Shown: positions 17,737 through 27,274, counted from the stretch's first letter. The stretch is 64,000 nucleotides of DNA from CBDBLK01 sp965215445 (GCA_965215445.1 CBDCDT010000002.1:248001-312000); one strand, 5' to 3'. Numbers and translations: made by a program. The notes: generated by a model from the sequence alone, not told the origin.

Positions 17737-18440
17737 AGATAATTACCCATGCCGAAGAGATAACCAAATTCCAAATACCCCACGGCATTGTAGCGAAATT
17801 CTTCACCACTACGCTTGAGTTGTTCATAAATCTCATTTTTCATCCCGACTCTCAAACTTCCCCAACGGGACAACCAAAAAGCAAAACCGAGGTCGAGAAA
17901 GGCGTGTGGAGTTTTATCCGAGGCCAATTTGGCCTGACCAGCACCCAGTGAAACATATTGGTCAAAATAAAGTACCCGGCGCTCTGACAAACGCATTTTG
18001 CCGTAAATGGTGTTGTAAGAAGCGAAGATTTCTTGAGCATTGAGAGCGTAATCGGTATCGGGAACAATTTTTTGATCGTCCAACAAAAACTTGCCATCTT
18101 CACTCAATTCGTTGGAATGGCGAACGTAGCGCAACCCAAAAGACCAACGGTCGTTAAGGTGATAACGGTAAGATAAAGCGGCCTGCCTGACCTGTAAGTG
18201 GCTTTCCGAAGTGAAATTGTGGGCCGCTTGCAAAGAAACCTCATGACGATTCACCAGACTCGAATACCGGGTGTTAACGACGTGAAGCTGGTCTTCACTC
18301 AAAGTTGGTGAAACTTCGTCATCGGGAATGTGAAGCTCCCGCAATTTTTCTTCCAATTCGCTCTCTTCCGACACTTGCGCCTTGGAGGCAGATAGAGACA
18401 GGACAAGCAAAAGAACCGGCCACCAAATTCTAAGTTTCAC
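17733..18440 (-). CDS. Outer-membrane beta-barrel protein of the myxobacterial/Bdellovibrio type
   Basis: A signal peptide (ending near SASKAQ) is followed by a Glu-rich linker and strands with alternating pattern such as LSYRYHLNDRWSFGLRYVRHS, VSLGAGQA and FLDLGFAFWLSRWGSLRVGM. This matches the outer-membrane barrel family that accompanies gliding and social-motility genes in myxobacteria and Bdellovibrio. It is flanked by a lipoprotein and a TPR gene of the same operon and may anchor the machine in the outer membrane. Confidence 0.75.
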   Translation of the reverse strand: MKLRIWWPVLLLVLSLSASKAQVSEESELEEKLRELHIPDDEVSPTLSEDQLHVVNTRYSSLVNRHEVSLQAAHNFTSESHLQVRQAALSYRYHLNDRWSFGLRYVRHSNELSEDGKFLLDDQKIVPDTDYALNAQEIFASYNTIYGKMRLSERRVLYFDQYVSLGAGQAKLASDKTPHAFLDLGFAFWLSRWGSLRVGMKNEIYEQLKRSGEEFRYNAVGYLEFGYLFGMGNYL

Positions 18441-18463
18441 AAATTCTCCCCACTTTTACAATT

Positions 18464-20491
18464 TTAGAACTTATCCCAAAGCATAGTATTAAACCATTGA
18501 AACGGAATCCTTGAGTCATCACTGGATACGTCAAAATCGGCCCACTCCGTTCCCAAAATGGCCAAACGCCCACCTCCCTGTCGATCGCTGCGCTGGCAAA
18601 CCAAACCCAAAACGTAAGGGTTATTACCCGTGCTGGTAAGGCCCAAAACGCCCTTGCAAATTTTGTCAACTTCATCAAGGCCACCATTAAAAATCATGGG
18701 ATCAAAAGATTCGGGAGTGGTCTTCATTTTGAGGGCCACTGGATGCTTGGAATTGCCGAATTGAGATGTTTTGGCCAATTTTGCTCTATTTAAACCGGGA
18801 GAGTTGGGAAGCTGGGAATAGCGCCCAATTGGGTGAAAATGATACCTCTCCGTCCACTTGTCCAAAAGTTCACTGGGCAAATTATCAATCAAAGGAGAAG
18901 CAATCATCACGTTGGGAATTTGGTTAATGGCCGCCAAAACTTCGGGAGCAACAGTTTCGTCCATCAAAGTGCTGGTGGTCAGTACCAAAAGATTTCGACC
19001 AGAAATATCTCTCAAACCTACATTTTGAATGGCCGGGTTCATAATATCCATATTGTCAAAGGCCTTTTTATAAAAGCGCACTTCGGGATCGCGGGTTGAG
19101 TCGGCAAACAACAAAGTTCTTTTGCGGTCTTCGGGAAATACCTCGACGATAAAACTTTCCGCCGACGACATTTTGTATAGAGAAGTAGCGCGCAAACTGA
19201 ATTGAAAAATGCCAGGTTGGTCAAATTGTAGTCTCAATCTCCCGTACTGCCACTTCACATAAGGCCGCATACTTTCCGGAAAAATTTCCACATCGGGACG
19301 CAAACGTCGGTTTTCCCGATCCATAACGCTCACCAAGCGCTCAAGTTTTTGATTGAATCCCAAATAGACCAATTCTCCAATCGGCCAATTCTCACGATCA
19401 ATATGTGGAGGCTCCCGGTCGCGTACCAAAGTCGTAACTTTGGTCGTTTCATTTTTGCAGAGATTTCTTCGCCCATCCCTGCCGGTCACACAAGTGCGAA
19501 ACACCAGTCTGTGAACCTCACCGTTTTTTGCAGGAGGAATATCGCTCCAGTTGATGTTGAGGACAGTGGAAAAATTCTCTTCGTTCTTGGTAGTCTCCAA
19601 TTTAAAATTTCCAAATTCGGGGCGACGGCCACTCATCTCCAAAGAGGGGCTCATCTCCTGATTGAGGTCGTAGGCCACAACCTGCAAATTGACATCAAGT
19701 CCCTGGGTAATTTCCTTCGGAGCGACGAGTTTGGGATTAATCCGTACATCGTGAACGGTAATTCTCAAATCCTGCTGATAAGTATGGTTGGCAGGGTTGG
19801 AGACGATGACTTTCCCATTATAAGTGACACTGGCCCCTCGCTTGGCCCGATGAACATGCAAATGATCGGGCGTAAAAATCAGACGGTAATCTTTATCGCC
19901 TTCCTTTTTAAGCTGCATATTGGTAGGCATACCCTCCAGGGCCAACCGAAAATCGCCCTTGGGATAGTCGGGGTCAATAATTTCAAAGGGATGGGAATAC
20001 AGGCTTCCCTCTCTTACACTATTTTTACTTGCCCCTTTCTCAAATTTAATTTCTACATCCCGGGGAACATCGTAGACCAGAAGGTTGATTCTCCGGCGCA
20101 AGGCGCGGATGGAATCGCTCGAACTGCGCAACCAAACCGTAATCGGATAAATTTGTAACTTTTCACTGGGATCATTGGAATTATTTCCATCAAAAAATGA
20201 AGGTCTCCATTTCAATGTATAAGTTTCAGGCTCAAAAATGGCGCCGTTGGGAAGGTCTTCAATTTTCACCACGGGAGTCCCTTCTCCCTTGACCGCCACA
20301 CGGATTTTGTATTCGCGGTAACGGCCTTCATTAAATTCAATGACATCACTGACCGCCATCGACAATTCGGGCAGTGGTTCGACCGGCTCAAGTCTTTGCA
20401 CTTCCCGAAAAGTTCCCTCTTCGGGATAGGGATTTTGCCGACAACTTGCCAGCAAACAAATAGTTATCAAAAAAATAAAGTTTCTAAACAT
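18464..20491 (-). CDS. Large lipoprotein with Ig/cadherin-like repeats, gliding-type cluster
   Basis: The lipobox LLASC gives a lipidated Cys at residue 16. Segments such as YTLKWRPSFFDGNN and RLIFTPDHLHVHRAKRG resemble the core of putative-Ig/cadherin-like domains of surface proteins (repeats at about 45-140, 150-255 and 255-360). The C-terminal 200 residues form a separate domain that reads like a globular fold (RTLLFADSTRDPEV, NLLVLTTSTLMDE). It sits 16 bases after the AgmX/PglI-type gene. Probably a periplasmic or surface component of the machine. Confidence 0.72.
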   Translation of the reverse strand: MFRNFIFLITICLLASCRQNPYPEEGTFREVQRLEPVEPLPELSMAVSDVIEFNEGRYREYKIRVAVKGEGTPVVKIEDLPNGAIFEPETYTLKWRPSFFDGNNSNDPSEKLQIYPITVWLRSSSDSIRALRRRINLLVYDVPRDVEIKFEKGASKNSVREGSLYSHPFEIIDPDYPKGDFRLALEGMPTNMQLKKEGDKDYRLIFTPDHLHVHRAKRGASVTYNGKVIVSNPANHTYQQDLRITVHDVRINPKLVAPKEITQGLDVNLQVVAYDLNQEMSPSLEMSGRRPEFGNFKLETTKNEENFSTVLNINWSDIPPAKNGEVHRLVFRTCVTGRDGRRNLCKNETTKVTTLVRDREPPHIDRENWPIGELVYLGFNQKLERLVSVMDRENRRLRPDVEIFPESMRPYVKWQYGRLRLQFDQPGIFQFSLRATSLYKMSSAESFIVEVFPEDRKRTLLFADSTRDPEVRFYKKAFDNMDIMNPAIQNVGLRDISGRNLLVLTTSTLMDETVAPEVLAAINQIPNVMIASPLIDNLPSELLDKWTERYHFHPIGRYSQLPNSPGLNRAKLAKTSQFGNSKHPVALKMKTTPESFDPMIFNGGLDEVDKICKGVLGLTSTGNNPYVLGLVCQRSDRQGGGRLAILGTEWADFDVSSDDSRIPFQWFNTMLWDKF

Positions 20492-20507
20492 GGCAAAACC
20501 TCAATGT

Positions 20508-21710
20508 TTAAGACCCCACAGGTCTGAGCATAAACGGGTATTTGACCGGCACTTTCACCGCTCCCTTGGGTTTGGGAAACTGCCAGGACATCATTTTTCC
20601 GGTGATACACCGTTCAGTCAGTGTATCTTTCAACGTGGTTCGGCCCACATTGGAATAATTGAGACGCCCGGCCGGATTAATTTCAAAGCGAACTTCCACC
20701 AATCCCTGTAAAGTGGGTTTGGTTTTGAGTTGTTCCTCATAGCAACGCCTCACTTGATTTAAATATTTGGCTATCGTTGCGTTGATGGCATAGCGACTGA
20801 TTCCCCCTTCGAGAAGCAAATCGGAACTGGAAACTGAAATCGCCGAAATGCCAGCACCGCCACCACTGGCGACCAACGTATTTCCATAACCACCCCGGCC
20901 ACCTCCAGCACCCTTGGTGCCCACTCCGCCGAGTCCCCTCACTCCCGTATTTCCCACGGTAACTTTTTTCAGGCCCCTGCCCAGACCGGTTAAAACTTCA
21001 CCGCCACTGCCGGCATCACCTCCCGGGCCGGCCCCCGCAGTGGCCTCTTTGAGTTCCTGGGGAACACCTCCCACCACATCCTTAATTTCCTTGGAACCCA
21101 ACATTCCCAAAAAGCCCAAATTTCTCTTGACCGCTCTTTGTGAGCGCTGGGCAGCAGTCAGTGGTTTGACTTTGAGATTGGGATTATTTTCGCGCCTGAC
21201 ATTAACCGTTTGAGCAGGTTTGACAATTTTCACCACCACTGGCTCAATCTGTTCTTCTTCAACCACCTCTTCTTCTGGTGGGCGCTCTAAAAAGTATAGG
21301 AACACGGGAATCAAAAGGAATGTTAAAAGCAGGCCCCATTCGGGTAGTCGGTTAAACCATTTGTCTTCATCTTCGTGGGGGCCAAGCAACTCTTGAATAC
21401 CGGCATTGCTTTGCAACCCCAGTTGAAACTTGCCAAGCGGTGTCTCTAACCACCATCCTTTTGGTGCCTGAAAGGCCTTGCAACCCTCTAAGTGATTGAC
21501 TAAAAAAGTATCTCCCTTCTGGGAGATGCTAAAACGGCAGTGCCAATCATCGCGGGTATATTCATGGCCTTGAAGTTTTCGGCCATAGACTCTCTGTTTG
21601 GCCCTTTCCTGGCCGATAAAACCAAAATTTCCGTGCAGTCCAAAATTGCCCTGAGAGACATTCTTGAAGACTTTAACCAATTCTCCATTTTCCGATTCTA
21701 CGGTAATCAT
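20508..21710 (-). CDS. AgmX/PglI C-terminal-domain (TonB-like) protein, single membrane span
   Basis: The order is a cytosolic N-domain of about 125 residues, one membrane segment (LLLTFLLIPVFLYFLE), a Pro/Glu/Val-rich linker, a Gly-rich linker, and a C-terminal AgmX/PglI domain (about 300-400). The last contains YLNQVRRCYEEQL, VEVRFEINPAGRL and VPVKYPF. In Myxococcus, proteins with this C-domain (GltG/GltJ) connect the TolQR-type motor to periplasmic parts of the gliding complex. It overlaps the preceding small gene as ATGA (21707-21710). It is the strongest marker for the nature of this operon. Confidence 0.85.
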   Translation of the reverse strand: MITVESENGELVKVFKNVSQGNFGLHGNFGFIGQERAKQRVYGRKLQGHEYTRDDWHCRFSISQKGDTFLVNHLEGCKAFQAPKGWWLETPLGKFQLGLQSNAGIQELLGPHEDEDKWFNRLPEWGLLLTFLLIPVFLYFLERPPEEEVVEEEQIEPVVVKIVKPAQTVNVRRENNPNLKVKPLTAAQRSQRAVKRNLGFLGMLGSKEIKDVVGGVPQELKEATAGAGPGGDAGSGGEVLTGLGRGLKKVTVGNTGVRGLGGVGTKGAGGGRGGYGNTLVASGGGAGISAISVSSSDLLLEGGISRYAINATIAKYLNQVRRCYEEQLKTKPTLQGLVEVRFEINPAGRLNYSNVGRTTLKDTLTERCITGKMMSWQFPKPKGAVKVPVKYPFMLRPVGS

Positions 21711-21970
21711 TGAATCGCCTCTCCCAAATCATTGGAAATCATATCCACAAAATTTTTCCTAAATTTTAAAAGGCCGGAATCTTTTTCTCCCACGTTGCCG
21801 GTGACCACCGACATCTCGGGCCTCTTTCTCTCCCCTTCAATCAACAAAGATTCAAAATCAATTCGGCCCGACTTTCTATACCTTACTTTGGTTTTCGTTT
21901 TGGTTTTTGCAACTTCTTGCGCTCCAAGAGAAAGGCCTAGCAAAATACACAACCCCAAAAAAATCCGCAT
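21707..21970 (-). CDS. Small secreted protein in the gliding-type operon
   Basis: Starting at ATG 21970 gives a signal peptide (MRIFLGLCILLGLSLGAQ) and a basic 70-residue mature part with KTKTKTKVRYRKSGR. A TTG at 21979 has a better ribosome site (AAGGGG, 7 bases away) and would add three residues. The open frame to 22012 overlaps the TPR gene and is unlikely. It is coupled to the AgmX/PglI-type gene by ATGA. Function unknown. Confidence 0.65.
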   Translation of the reverse strand: MRIFLGLCILLGLSLGAQEVAKTKTKTKVRYRKSGRIDFESLLIEGERKRPEMSVVTGNVGEKDSGLLKFRKNFVDMISNDLGEAIQ

Positions 21971-21983
21971 AACTTTCAATTTA

Positions 21984-24827
21984 TTACCCCTTTGTATCAG
22001 TATGAGTAACAACTTTCAGATTTTCCAAGCGCCCTGTGTAATAGGCCGCCAATCGGTCAATTTTATGTTCTCGGTAGAAATTGAGCAGTTGGGAGAGAAT
22101 CCCTTGGTCATCGGGGTCGGCCGCCAATTTTTGGCGAAGCCCTTTAATAGCAACGTAATCCAGTGATTCAAAATTTTTGGACTGGTGCTTCTTGACGGGG
22201 ATAAGAGCGGCATAGTCGGCCACTTCGGTTTGCAAGTTTTGTCCCACTCGCGCCCGCTCCTCAGTATCTTGAAAATCGGCAAGCTGCTTTTCCAAAAGAA
22301 GCTGGTAATCCTGTTGGGTTTTTTCAAAAGGTGCGGCCATCGCCTTGAGTTGGGCCTGGACTTTGGCCAGAGTTTCTTCATCAAGGCCGGGAGGTACAGG
22401 CGTGGCCAAAATATCCTCCACCATTCTGACATAGGTGGTTTTTAACATGTGTAAAAGGTAAGTGCGGGTTTCCAAATCGGCCCCATCCAAATGCCTGCTG
22501 GCAACTTTCACAAAGTTTTCAATGTCCCGCGTGCGCCGCTTGAACAAACGCTGGCCGCGCCTTCCGGAAAACTTGCTTCTCTTTAGCGAAGCAAAAGAGC
22601 GCTGCACTTTATTTAAAATGAGCTTTGACCACGCCGCCCCCTGACTTTCTTCCTGGGAGAGCAGAAGTTCTTGAGTTTTACGGTTTGGGTTTTCCAATTC
22701 CAGACGCCCGGCCAGGGACAATTTTTTGGGAAGTGACCAAGGTAGCGTTAAGGATCGAGGGCCAATCAATCCCGCCTCGTCGAGAGTGGCAAAGAGAACG
22801 TCTTCATAATCTTTGGGCAGGGCCTTTTCCCGTCGCATTTTTTTTATCATATTCTTGAGAACGCGGTTGCGCTCGCTCCAATTCTGGTCGAGTTCGTAGA
22901 GCAGCGCCAATTTTAAAAAGAGTTCGTATTCGGCATTCAATCCCTTGGGTTTAAGATTGAGTTTTTCCTGAAGCTGAGCGGCCTTGGAAAAATTTCCCAT
23001 CAATTCATATTCTACCATCAGGGTTTTTTCATCTTTTGCTCGCTCTAAAAGTGCAATTAATTTACCCTGATCCTGCAGTTTGACCGCCAAAACCTTGGCA
23101 TTGGAACAGGACTTTTCCGCAAAAATGTTTTGGAAACAAAAATCGTAGAAGACTTGCAAACTTTCCGGGCCATCCTGCATACGAGAGGCCTTTTCAAAAC
23201 GCGCTTCGATCAGAATTTTATCCATGGCACTTTTCTCTTTTAAAACCTGCTCATCTTGAACTTCTACGGTAGCAACCTGCCATTTACTCACTTGGTCAAT
23301 AATTTTTTGGTAATCCTTTTGGTGATTAAAAATATCGAGGGCCAAATTTTGAGAGAGAATCGCCCACTTATTAAAAGACTGGCCGGAAATCGCCCGATCA
23401 ACCAGAGATTGAAAAATGGGCAAGGCCTTTTCATAGTTTTTAAGAGCATAATACTGTCTGGCCGCAACGTAACGGAATTGATCTTCCTCGGGTGTCTCTT
23501 TTAAAAGTTCGGCCAGCGCCAAAGATTCTTCGAGAACAACACTATCCATTTTGAGTTCCTGGGCCAAACTTAAACGACTTTGGCGCAGTTGCCGTATAGC
23601 TTTGGTGTCGTGGCCAAAACCCATATCCTCTTTGATCCAACGGCCGAGCCGTTCCACCCTTTTGGCCTTGTCTTCCTCGGCCTTGAGCCATCCCTGTTGC
23701 AATTTTTTGCGAAGGTCATCGTTGGAGTAAAGATTCAAATAAATGTCGATGGAGCGCTTGAGAAAGTCGTTAAGTTCCGTAATAACCTGGGCCTCGGCAT
23801 CCACTTGCACCAAAAAGCGGCGAAAAATTTTCTGTACTTCCTTGGCCTCTTCCTTTTTGGTGGGAATGTCGGCACTCGACCGGCCGGACATGGCAGAGAG
23901 GTAAGCATCTACTTCATCCCAATTGCGAAAGCCGTAAAATTCTTCCAACAGGCGGGTTTCGTAATAGAGGTTGGGTTTTTGTTGGTTGAGATACGCCAGC
24001 AAATGAGAACCCGCCCGGCGATTCCCCGCCACATAGTAGGCCTCGGTCAGTTGTTGCACCAATTCGGGCCTGTTTATCCGCTCGGCCAATTCCCTTATAT
24101 AGGCCAATTCTTCCACGCCATGGCCGCTGGTATTGGACATAAATAAAACAAGGTCTGTCAGAGATGATTCCCTCACTTCATTTTCCGAAACCCACAGGGA
24201 AAGCTTCATTTCCTGAATCGCCAAATCGAGCTTGGTGTCTTTGAAATGCAACCAGCCTTTGCGGTAGTGAACGTAATTGCAGGTCGAACGAATCTCACAC
24301 AATTCAAGGGTTGCTACATAGTGAGACAAAGCGCGTTTGTAGCGCCCGACCTCGTCGTACCATTCGGCCAGTGCCAAATGCGCTTGTTCGCGCATTTTTT
24401 TGGAGGAAGATTTATTTTGAATGACGTAAAGGTAGTGTTTTTCGGCCATCCGGTGTTCATCCAGACGGGTGAGAAGTCGGCCCATTTGAAACCTTATTTT
24501 AACCGGTGTGACCTTTTTTTTGGCCTTGGAACGAGCACCGGACAGACCAGTCCGGTAAAGCGCCAGGGCACGCAAACGGTTGGCCTTGAGGGTTTCCTGA
24601 TTGACTTCCGCCCCCTCTTTGATGGAAACGTCAAAATAAAGGTCTGCCAACCTCAAAGTCAGTTCCATGTGAGAGGGGTCAGACAAAGGCAATGAACTGC
24701 GCAGTTCTTCCATTTCACCAATGAGATAGTAAATACCCTTTAAAGATTTTTTTTCTGCTTCGCCTTTGGCAGCACTGAAAGCAAGGATCGAGAGAAGGAT
24801 AAAAATTCTTCCCCAAATTTTTGCCAT
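21984..24827 (-). CDS. Large exported TPR-repeat protein of the gliding-type operon
   Basis: A signal peptide (MAKIWGRIFILLSILAFSAAKG) is followed by about 900 residues of helical repeats. TPR-like units are visible at about 100-200 (RFQMGRLLTRLDEHRMAEKHY, ALAEWYDEVGRYKRALSHY) and 440-480 (VAARQYYALKNYEKALPIF). Large TPR proteins are a regular part of Glt complexes in Myxococcus and their relatives. It begins 2 bases after the second TolR-like gene, so it is translated with the motor. A periplasmic scaffold is the likely role. Confidence 0.8.
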   Translation of the reverse strand: MAKIWGRIFILLSILAFSAAKGEAEKKSLKGIYYLIGEMEELRSSLPLSDPSHMELTLRLADLYFDVSIKEGAEVNQETLKANRLRALALYRTGLSGARSKAKKKVTPVKIRFQMGRLLTRLDEHRMAEKHYLYVIQNKSSSKKMREQAHLALAEWYDEVGRYKRALSHYVATLELCEIRSTCNYVHYRKGWLHFKDTKLDLAIQEMKLSLWVSENEVRESSLTDLVLFMSNTSGHGVEELAYIRELAERINRPELVQQLTEAYYVAGNRRAGSHLLAYLNQQKPNLYYETRLLEEFYGFRNWDEVDAYLSAMSGRSSADIPTKKEEAKEVQKIFRRFLVQVDAEAQVITELNDFLKRSIDIYLNLYSNDDLRKKLQQGWLKAEEDKAKRVERLGRWIKEDMGFGHDTKAIRQLRQSRLSLAQELKMDSVVLEESLALAELLKETPEEDQFRYVAARQYYALKNYEKALPIFQSLVDRAISGQSFNKWAILSQNLALDIFNHQKDYQKIIDQVSKWQVATVEVQDEQVLKEKSAMDKILIEARFEKASRMQDGPESLQVFYDFCFQNIFAEKSCSNAKVLAVKLQDQGKLIALLERAKDEKTLMVEYELMGNFSKAAQLQEKLNLKPKGLNAEYELFLKLALLYELDQNWSERNRVLKNMIKKMRREKALPKDYEDVLFATLDEAGLIGPRSLTLPWSLPKKLSLAGRLELENPNRKTQELLLSQEESQGAAWSKLILNKVQRSFASLKRSKFSGRRGQRLFKRRTRDIENFVKVASRHLDGADLETRTYLLHMLKTTYVRMVEDILATPVPPGLDEETLAKVQAQLKAMAAPFEKTQQDYQLLLEKQLADFQDTEERARVGQNLQTEVADYAALIPVKKHQSKNFESLDYVAIKGLRQKLAADPDDQGILSQLLNFYREHKIDRLAAYYTGRLENLKVVTHTDTKG

Positions 24828-24829
24828 AG

Positions 24830-25342
24830 TTAACGCCCTATCACTGCCAGGCCGATTGATTGAAATTGGCCACTGGTTAAAATACTCATAATGGTGGCCA
24901 CTGTGGTGCTTTTAATCGTTTCATCGGCCTGAAAATTAATCTCCCCCGTAAAGGGAGTGAGGTGTGAACGGCCCCAATTGCGTTTGATGCGGTCGAGTCT
25001 GCGCAGAAGAAGCTCGGGATTGCGTGTGACAGAATCGACTTTACCTACCAGTTTTTGATCGAGATAGAGATTGCCCTCTTTAGATATGGCCAAAGTAGGG
25101 GCCTCCTTCACCATGTCTGGGGTTTCGGAATTGGGGAGGATCAGGCCCTTGGTCACTAAAATTTCCGGTGAACTGGAAAAGGTTTGCAGAAGAAAAACCA
25201 CCAACATACTAAACATGTCCACCATGGAAGTGAGCATTAAGGTAAACCCGACCGCCTTCAATCCAAAGGCCTTTTTGCGTTTGCGACTGATGAGGTATTT
25301 TTCAAAACCGTCGGCGGCAACCAAACTTTGATTTAAAATCAT
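24830..25342 (-). CDS. TolR/ExbD-like protein (second of two in operon; AglS/AglQ-like)
   Basis: One N-terminal membrane segment with a membrane Asp (LTSMVDMFSMLVVFLL, about residues 37-52), then a periplasmic domain, as in ExbD/TolR/MotB-type partners. It has a longer cytosolic N-terminus than the neighbouring copy. Only 3 bases separate it from that gene. The set of one TolQ-like plus two TolR-like proteins matches myxobacterial AglR-AglQ-AglS. Confidence 0.85.
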   Translation of the reverse strand: MILNQSLVAADGFEKYLISRKRKKAFGLKAVGFTLMLTSMVDMFSMLVVFLLQTFSSSPEILVTKGLILPNSETPDMVKEAPTLAISKEGNLYLDQKLVGKVDSVTRNPELLLRRLDRIKRNWGRSHLTPFTGEINFQADETIKSTTVATIMSILTSGQFQSIGLAVIGR

Positions 25343-25345
25343 GGG

Positions 25346-25828
25346 TTAGTTTCCTCTTTCCGTAAGAACACCCACATTGACAATTCTATTCTTTCTCAAA
25401 ACATCCAAAGCGGAAACCAGACTGCCGTAATCCACCGAACGGTGAGGAGTGACTGTCGCCGAAGCAATTTCAATCACCTTTCCCCTCCGCATCAGAATTT
25501 TTTCCTTGAGGGCCGTTTCCATTTTGGAAAGCATTTGTTCAAAAGATTCCCCTTTGAGTCTGACACTTCTCATGCGCCGGCCATTTTTTTTGAGATTGAG
25601 ACGCGCCCGGGAAGCACTCCTTAAAACCAAATCCAACTCAAAAGAGTCGCTTTTGCTCTCGGCCGCATCGGTGCCATAACTTTGTTTGACTTCCAGCGAC
25701 CCAATTTCAATCCAAACTGCTGTGACCAGAAGAAAGCAAACACAAGTTGAAAGCAGGTCAATAAAAGGTGTCAAATTGAGCTGAACATCCAAATTCCGCT
25801 TTTTTCCCAATCCCATCTTCTTGCGCAT
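25346..25828 (-). CDS. TolR/ExbD-like protein (first of two in operon; AglQ/AglS-like)
   Basis: The membrane segment LNLTPFIDLLSTCVCFLL keeps the Asp that takes part in proton flow in ExbD/TolR. A periplasmic domain rich in Ser, Arg and Lys follows. It lies 26 bases after the TolQ-like gene. I cannot say which of the two TolR-like proteins corresponds to AglQ and which to AglS. Confidence 0.88.
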   Translation of the reverse strand: MRKKMGLGKKRNLDVQLNLTPFIDLLSTCVCFLLVTAVWIEIGSLEVKQSYGTDAAESKSDSFELDLVLRSASRARLNLKKNGRRMRSVRLKGESFEQMLSKMETALKEKILMRRGKVIEIASATVTPHRSVDYGSLVSALDVLRKNRIVNVGVLTERGN

Positions 25829-25854
25829 ACGGCACTACCTCTTTGCCAAAAAAA

Positions 25855-26568
25855 TTACATTGAACTGGCCGGTATTTCTTCTGAAGTTGTCGCCATAGGA
25901 GTGGCCAAGGTACCAGTTTCCTCTTTGCTCCGAGAATAGTTCTCCGTATAAAAGAGGAAGTCGTGGTAGAGTTCCGACGCCTGTTCCGTAAGAGCGGTAA
26001 TAATGCCCTCCACTCGGTTTTGGAGAACGGCACTGGCCACCAGAGCGGGAATCGCTGCGATCAAACCAAAGGCAGTTGAATTGAGGGCCTCTGAAATCCC
26101 CGCCGACAGGAGGTTGGCGCGTTCCACTGGAGAGGCCGCGGCCACACCGGCAAAAGAACTGATAAGACCGGTAACCGTCCCTAAAAGTCCAAAAAGTGTC
26201 GAGACGTTGCCGAACATGGCGAGAAAGCCAACTCTTTTGTCGTAGCGAGATATTTCTTGAGAGAGTTGCTCATCCATTCTGGCCTGAAGGGCCTCATCGC
26301 CCGCCCCGCTACTGCGCAAGCGACAAGCTACGGAAACGATCCTGCCCATTGAGGTGCGTGGAAGCCCGTCAACGTAATTTTGTGTCGCTGTGAAATCTCC
26401 ACGCGCTATAAAACTCAAAATATTTTTGCGAAAGTCGGAAGGGGCCGATCGGTAAGAAATGTAGAGAGCAAAAGAGCGTTCGACGATGAGAACCAAGGTC
26501 ATCAGGCCGAAGGCCAAAATGAAGTACATGAAGACTCCACCGGCGTGAAACTGTTCGACTAAATTCAT
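25855..26568 (-). CDS. MotA/TolQ/ExbB-family proton channel, AglR-like
   Basis: Three membrane segments are visible: about 11-32 (VFMYFILAFGLMTLVLIVER), 120-145 (LAMFGNVSTLFGLLGTVTGL) and 165-190 (NSTAFGLIAAIPALVASAV). The GLLGTVTGLISSF stretch is the TolQ/ExbB core. ATG 26568 is preferred (AGGG upstream); GTG 26577 is possible. It is the first gene of an eleven-gene run down to 14114. The channel would convert proton motive force into movement of the periplasmic partners. Confidence 0.9.
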   Translation of the reverse strand: MNLVEQFHAGGVFMYFILAFGLMTLVLIVERSFALYISYRSAPSDFRKNILSFIARGDFTATQNYVDGLPRTSMGRIVSVACRLRSSGAGDEALQARMDEQLSQEISRYDKRVGFLAMFGNVSTLFGLLGTVTGLISSFAGVAAASPVERANLLSAGISEALNSTAFGLIAAIPALVASAVLQNRVEGIITALTEQASELYHDFLFYTENYSRSKEETGTLATPMATTSEEIPASSM

Positions 26569-26829
26569 GAAAATCACCCTCCATTGTTAAACTCGAAAAA
26601 TCTGACTTAAACGAAACTGCTACCTGAGAGTTTTTTTTAACTAAATAAAAACCTCTCAATCGACAGTATCTAAGAAAGCATGATGACATCCCCGAATGAA
26701 GTAGGCAAGCAAAAACGGTATTTCAAAACGGCAATTTCAAAGCGGATGTATTCAAACTGGGGCATTATAAGCTATAACTGTTGAAAGTAAGATTTTATAA
26801 GAAATCATTGCCAAATAAAAACTATTTTA
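26569..26829. promoter_or_regulatory. Divergent control region between the gliding-type operon and the K+ channel gene
   Basis: A gene-free stretch of 261 bases, AT-rich. For the plus strand, TTCAAA (26751-26756) and TATAAC (26773-26778) with a 16-base spacer form a possible promoter for the channel. No convincing promoter was picked out for the minus-strand operon, although it must start here or read in from nowhere else. Confidence 0.4.
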
Positions 26830-27231
26830 ATGACAAACCAACGGGAGCTAAACCTTTTGAAAACTAAACCAGTACACCGTTTTAAACCCCATCGTGACAT
26901 TCCAAAATACTCCGTTATTCTTTTCAAAGCTTTGAACACTCCTCTGCTCGTTTATTTTACAGTCACGGGAAACTTCCTCACCTTCACCATGGCCTACGCC
27001 TTTTACTATTTTGAAAGGGGGGCCAATCCCAATGTGACCAGTTATTGGGATGCTGCCTGGTGGGCACTGTGTACGATTTCCACCGTCGGTTATGGCGATA
27101 TTGCTCCCGTCACCACTCTCGGAAGAACCATAGCAGTTTTCTTAATTATTGTAGGGGTGACTTTTTTCCTGGGTTTTATGGCGGTTTTGGTTTCGGTCAT
27201 GTCAACCATCATCGCCGAGGAACAAGAATAG
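26830..27231 (+). CDS. Two-TM potassium channel (pore-domain protein)
   Basis: The selectivity filter TVGYGD (in ALCTISTVGYGDIAP) sits between two membrane helices (about 38-58 and 96-125), preceded by a pore helix (YWDAAWWALCTI). This is the minimal KcsA-type tetrameric K+ channel. The 133-aa length lacks a regulatory RCK domain. The N-terminal 30 residues are basic and cytosolic. Confidence 0.9.
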   Translation: MTNQRELNLLKTKPVHRFKPHRDIPKYSVILFKALNTPLLVYFTVTGNFLTFTMAYAFYYFERGANPNVTSYWDAAWWALCTISTVGYGDIAPVTTLGRTIAVFLIIVGVTFFLGFMAVLVSVMSTIIAEEQE

Positions 27232-27262
27232 ATCCAGTAATGCTCACAATTGATTTTTGAGT

Positions 27263-27268
27263 TATAAT
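27263..27268 (+). promoter_or_regulatory. TATAAT box 6 bases before the start of the first C9-tract gene
   Basis: TATAAT ends 6 bases before ATG 27275 and no ribosome site lies between, so transcription may begin at the start codon. The second C9-tract gene has CATAAT at the same distance. Confidence 0.45.
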
Positions 27269-27274
27269 AAAACC

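Noticed and set aside
19349..20158. 269-aa open frame on the plus strand
   Set aside because: Antisense to the large lipoprotein of the gliding-type operon.
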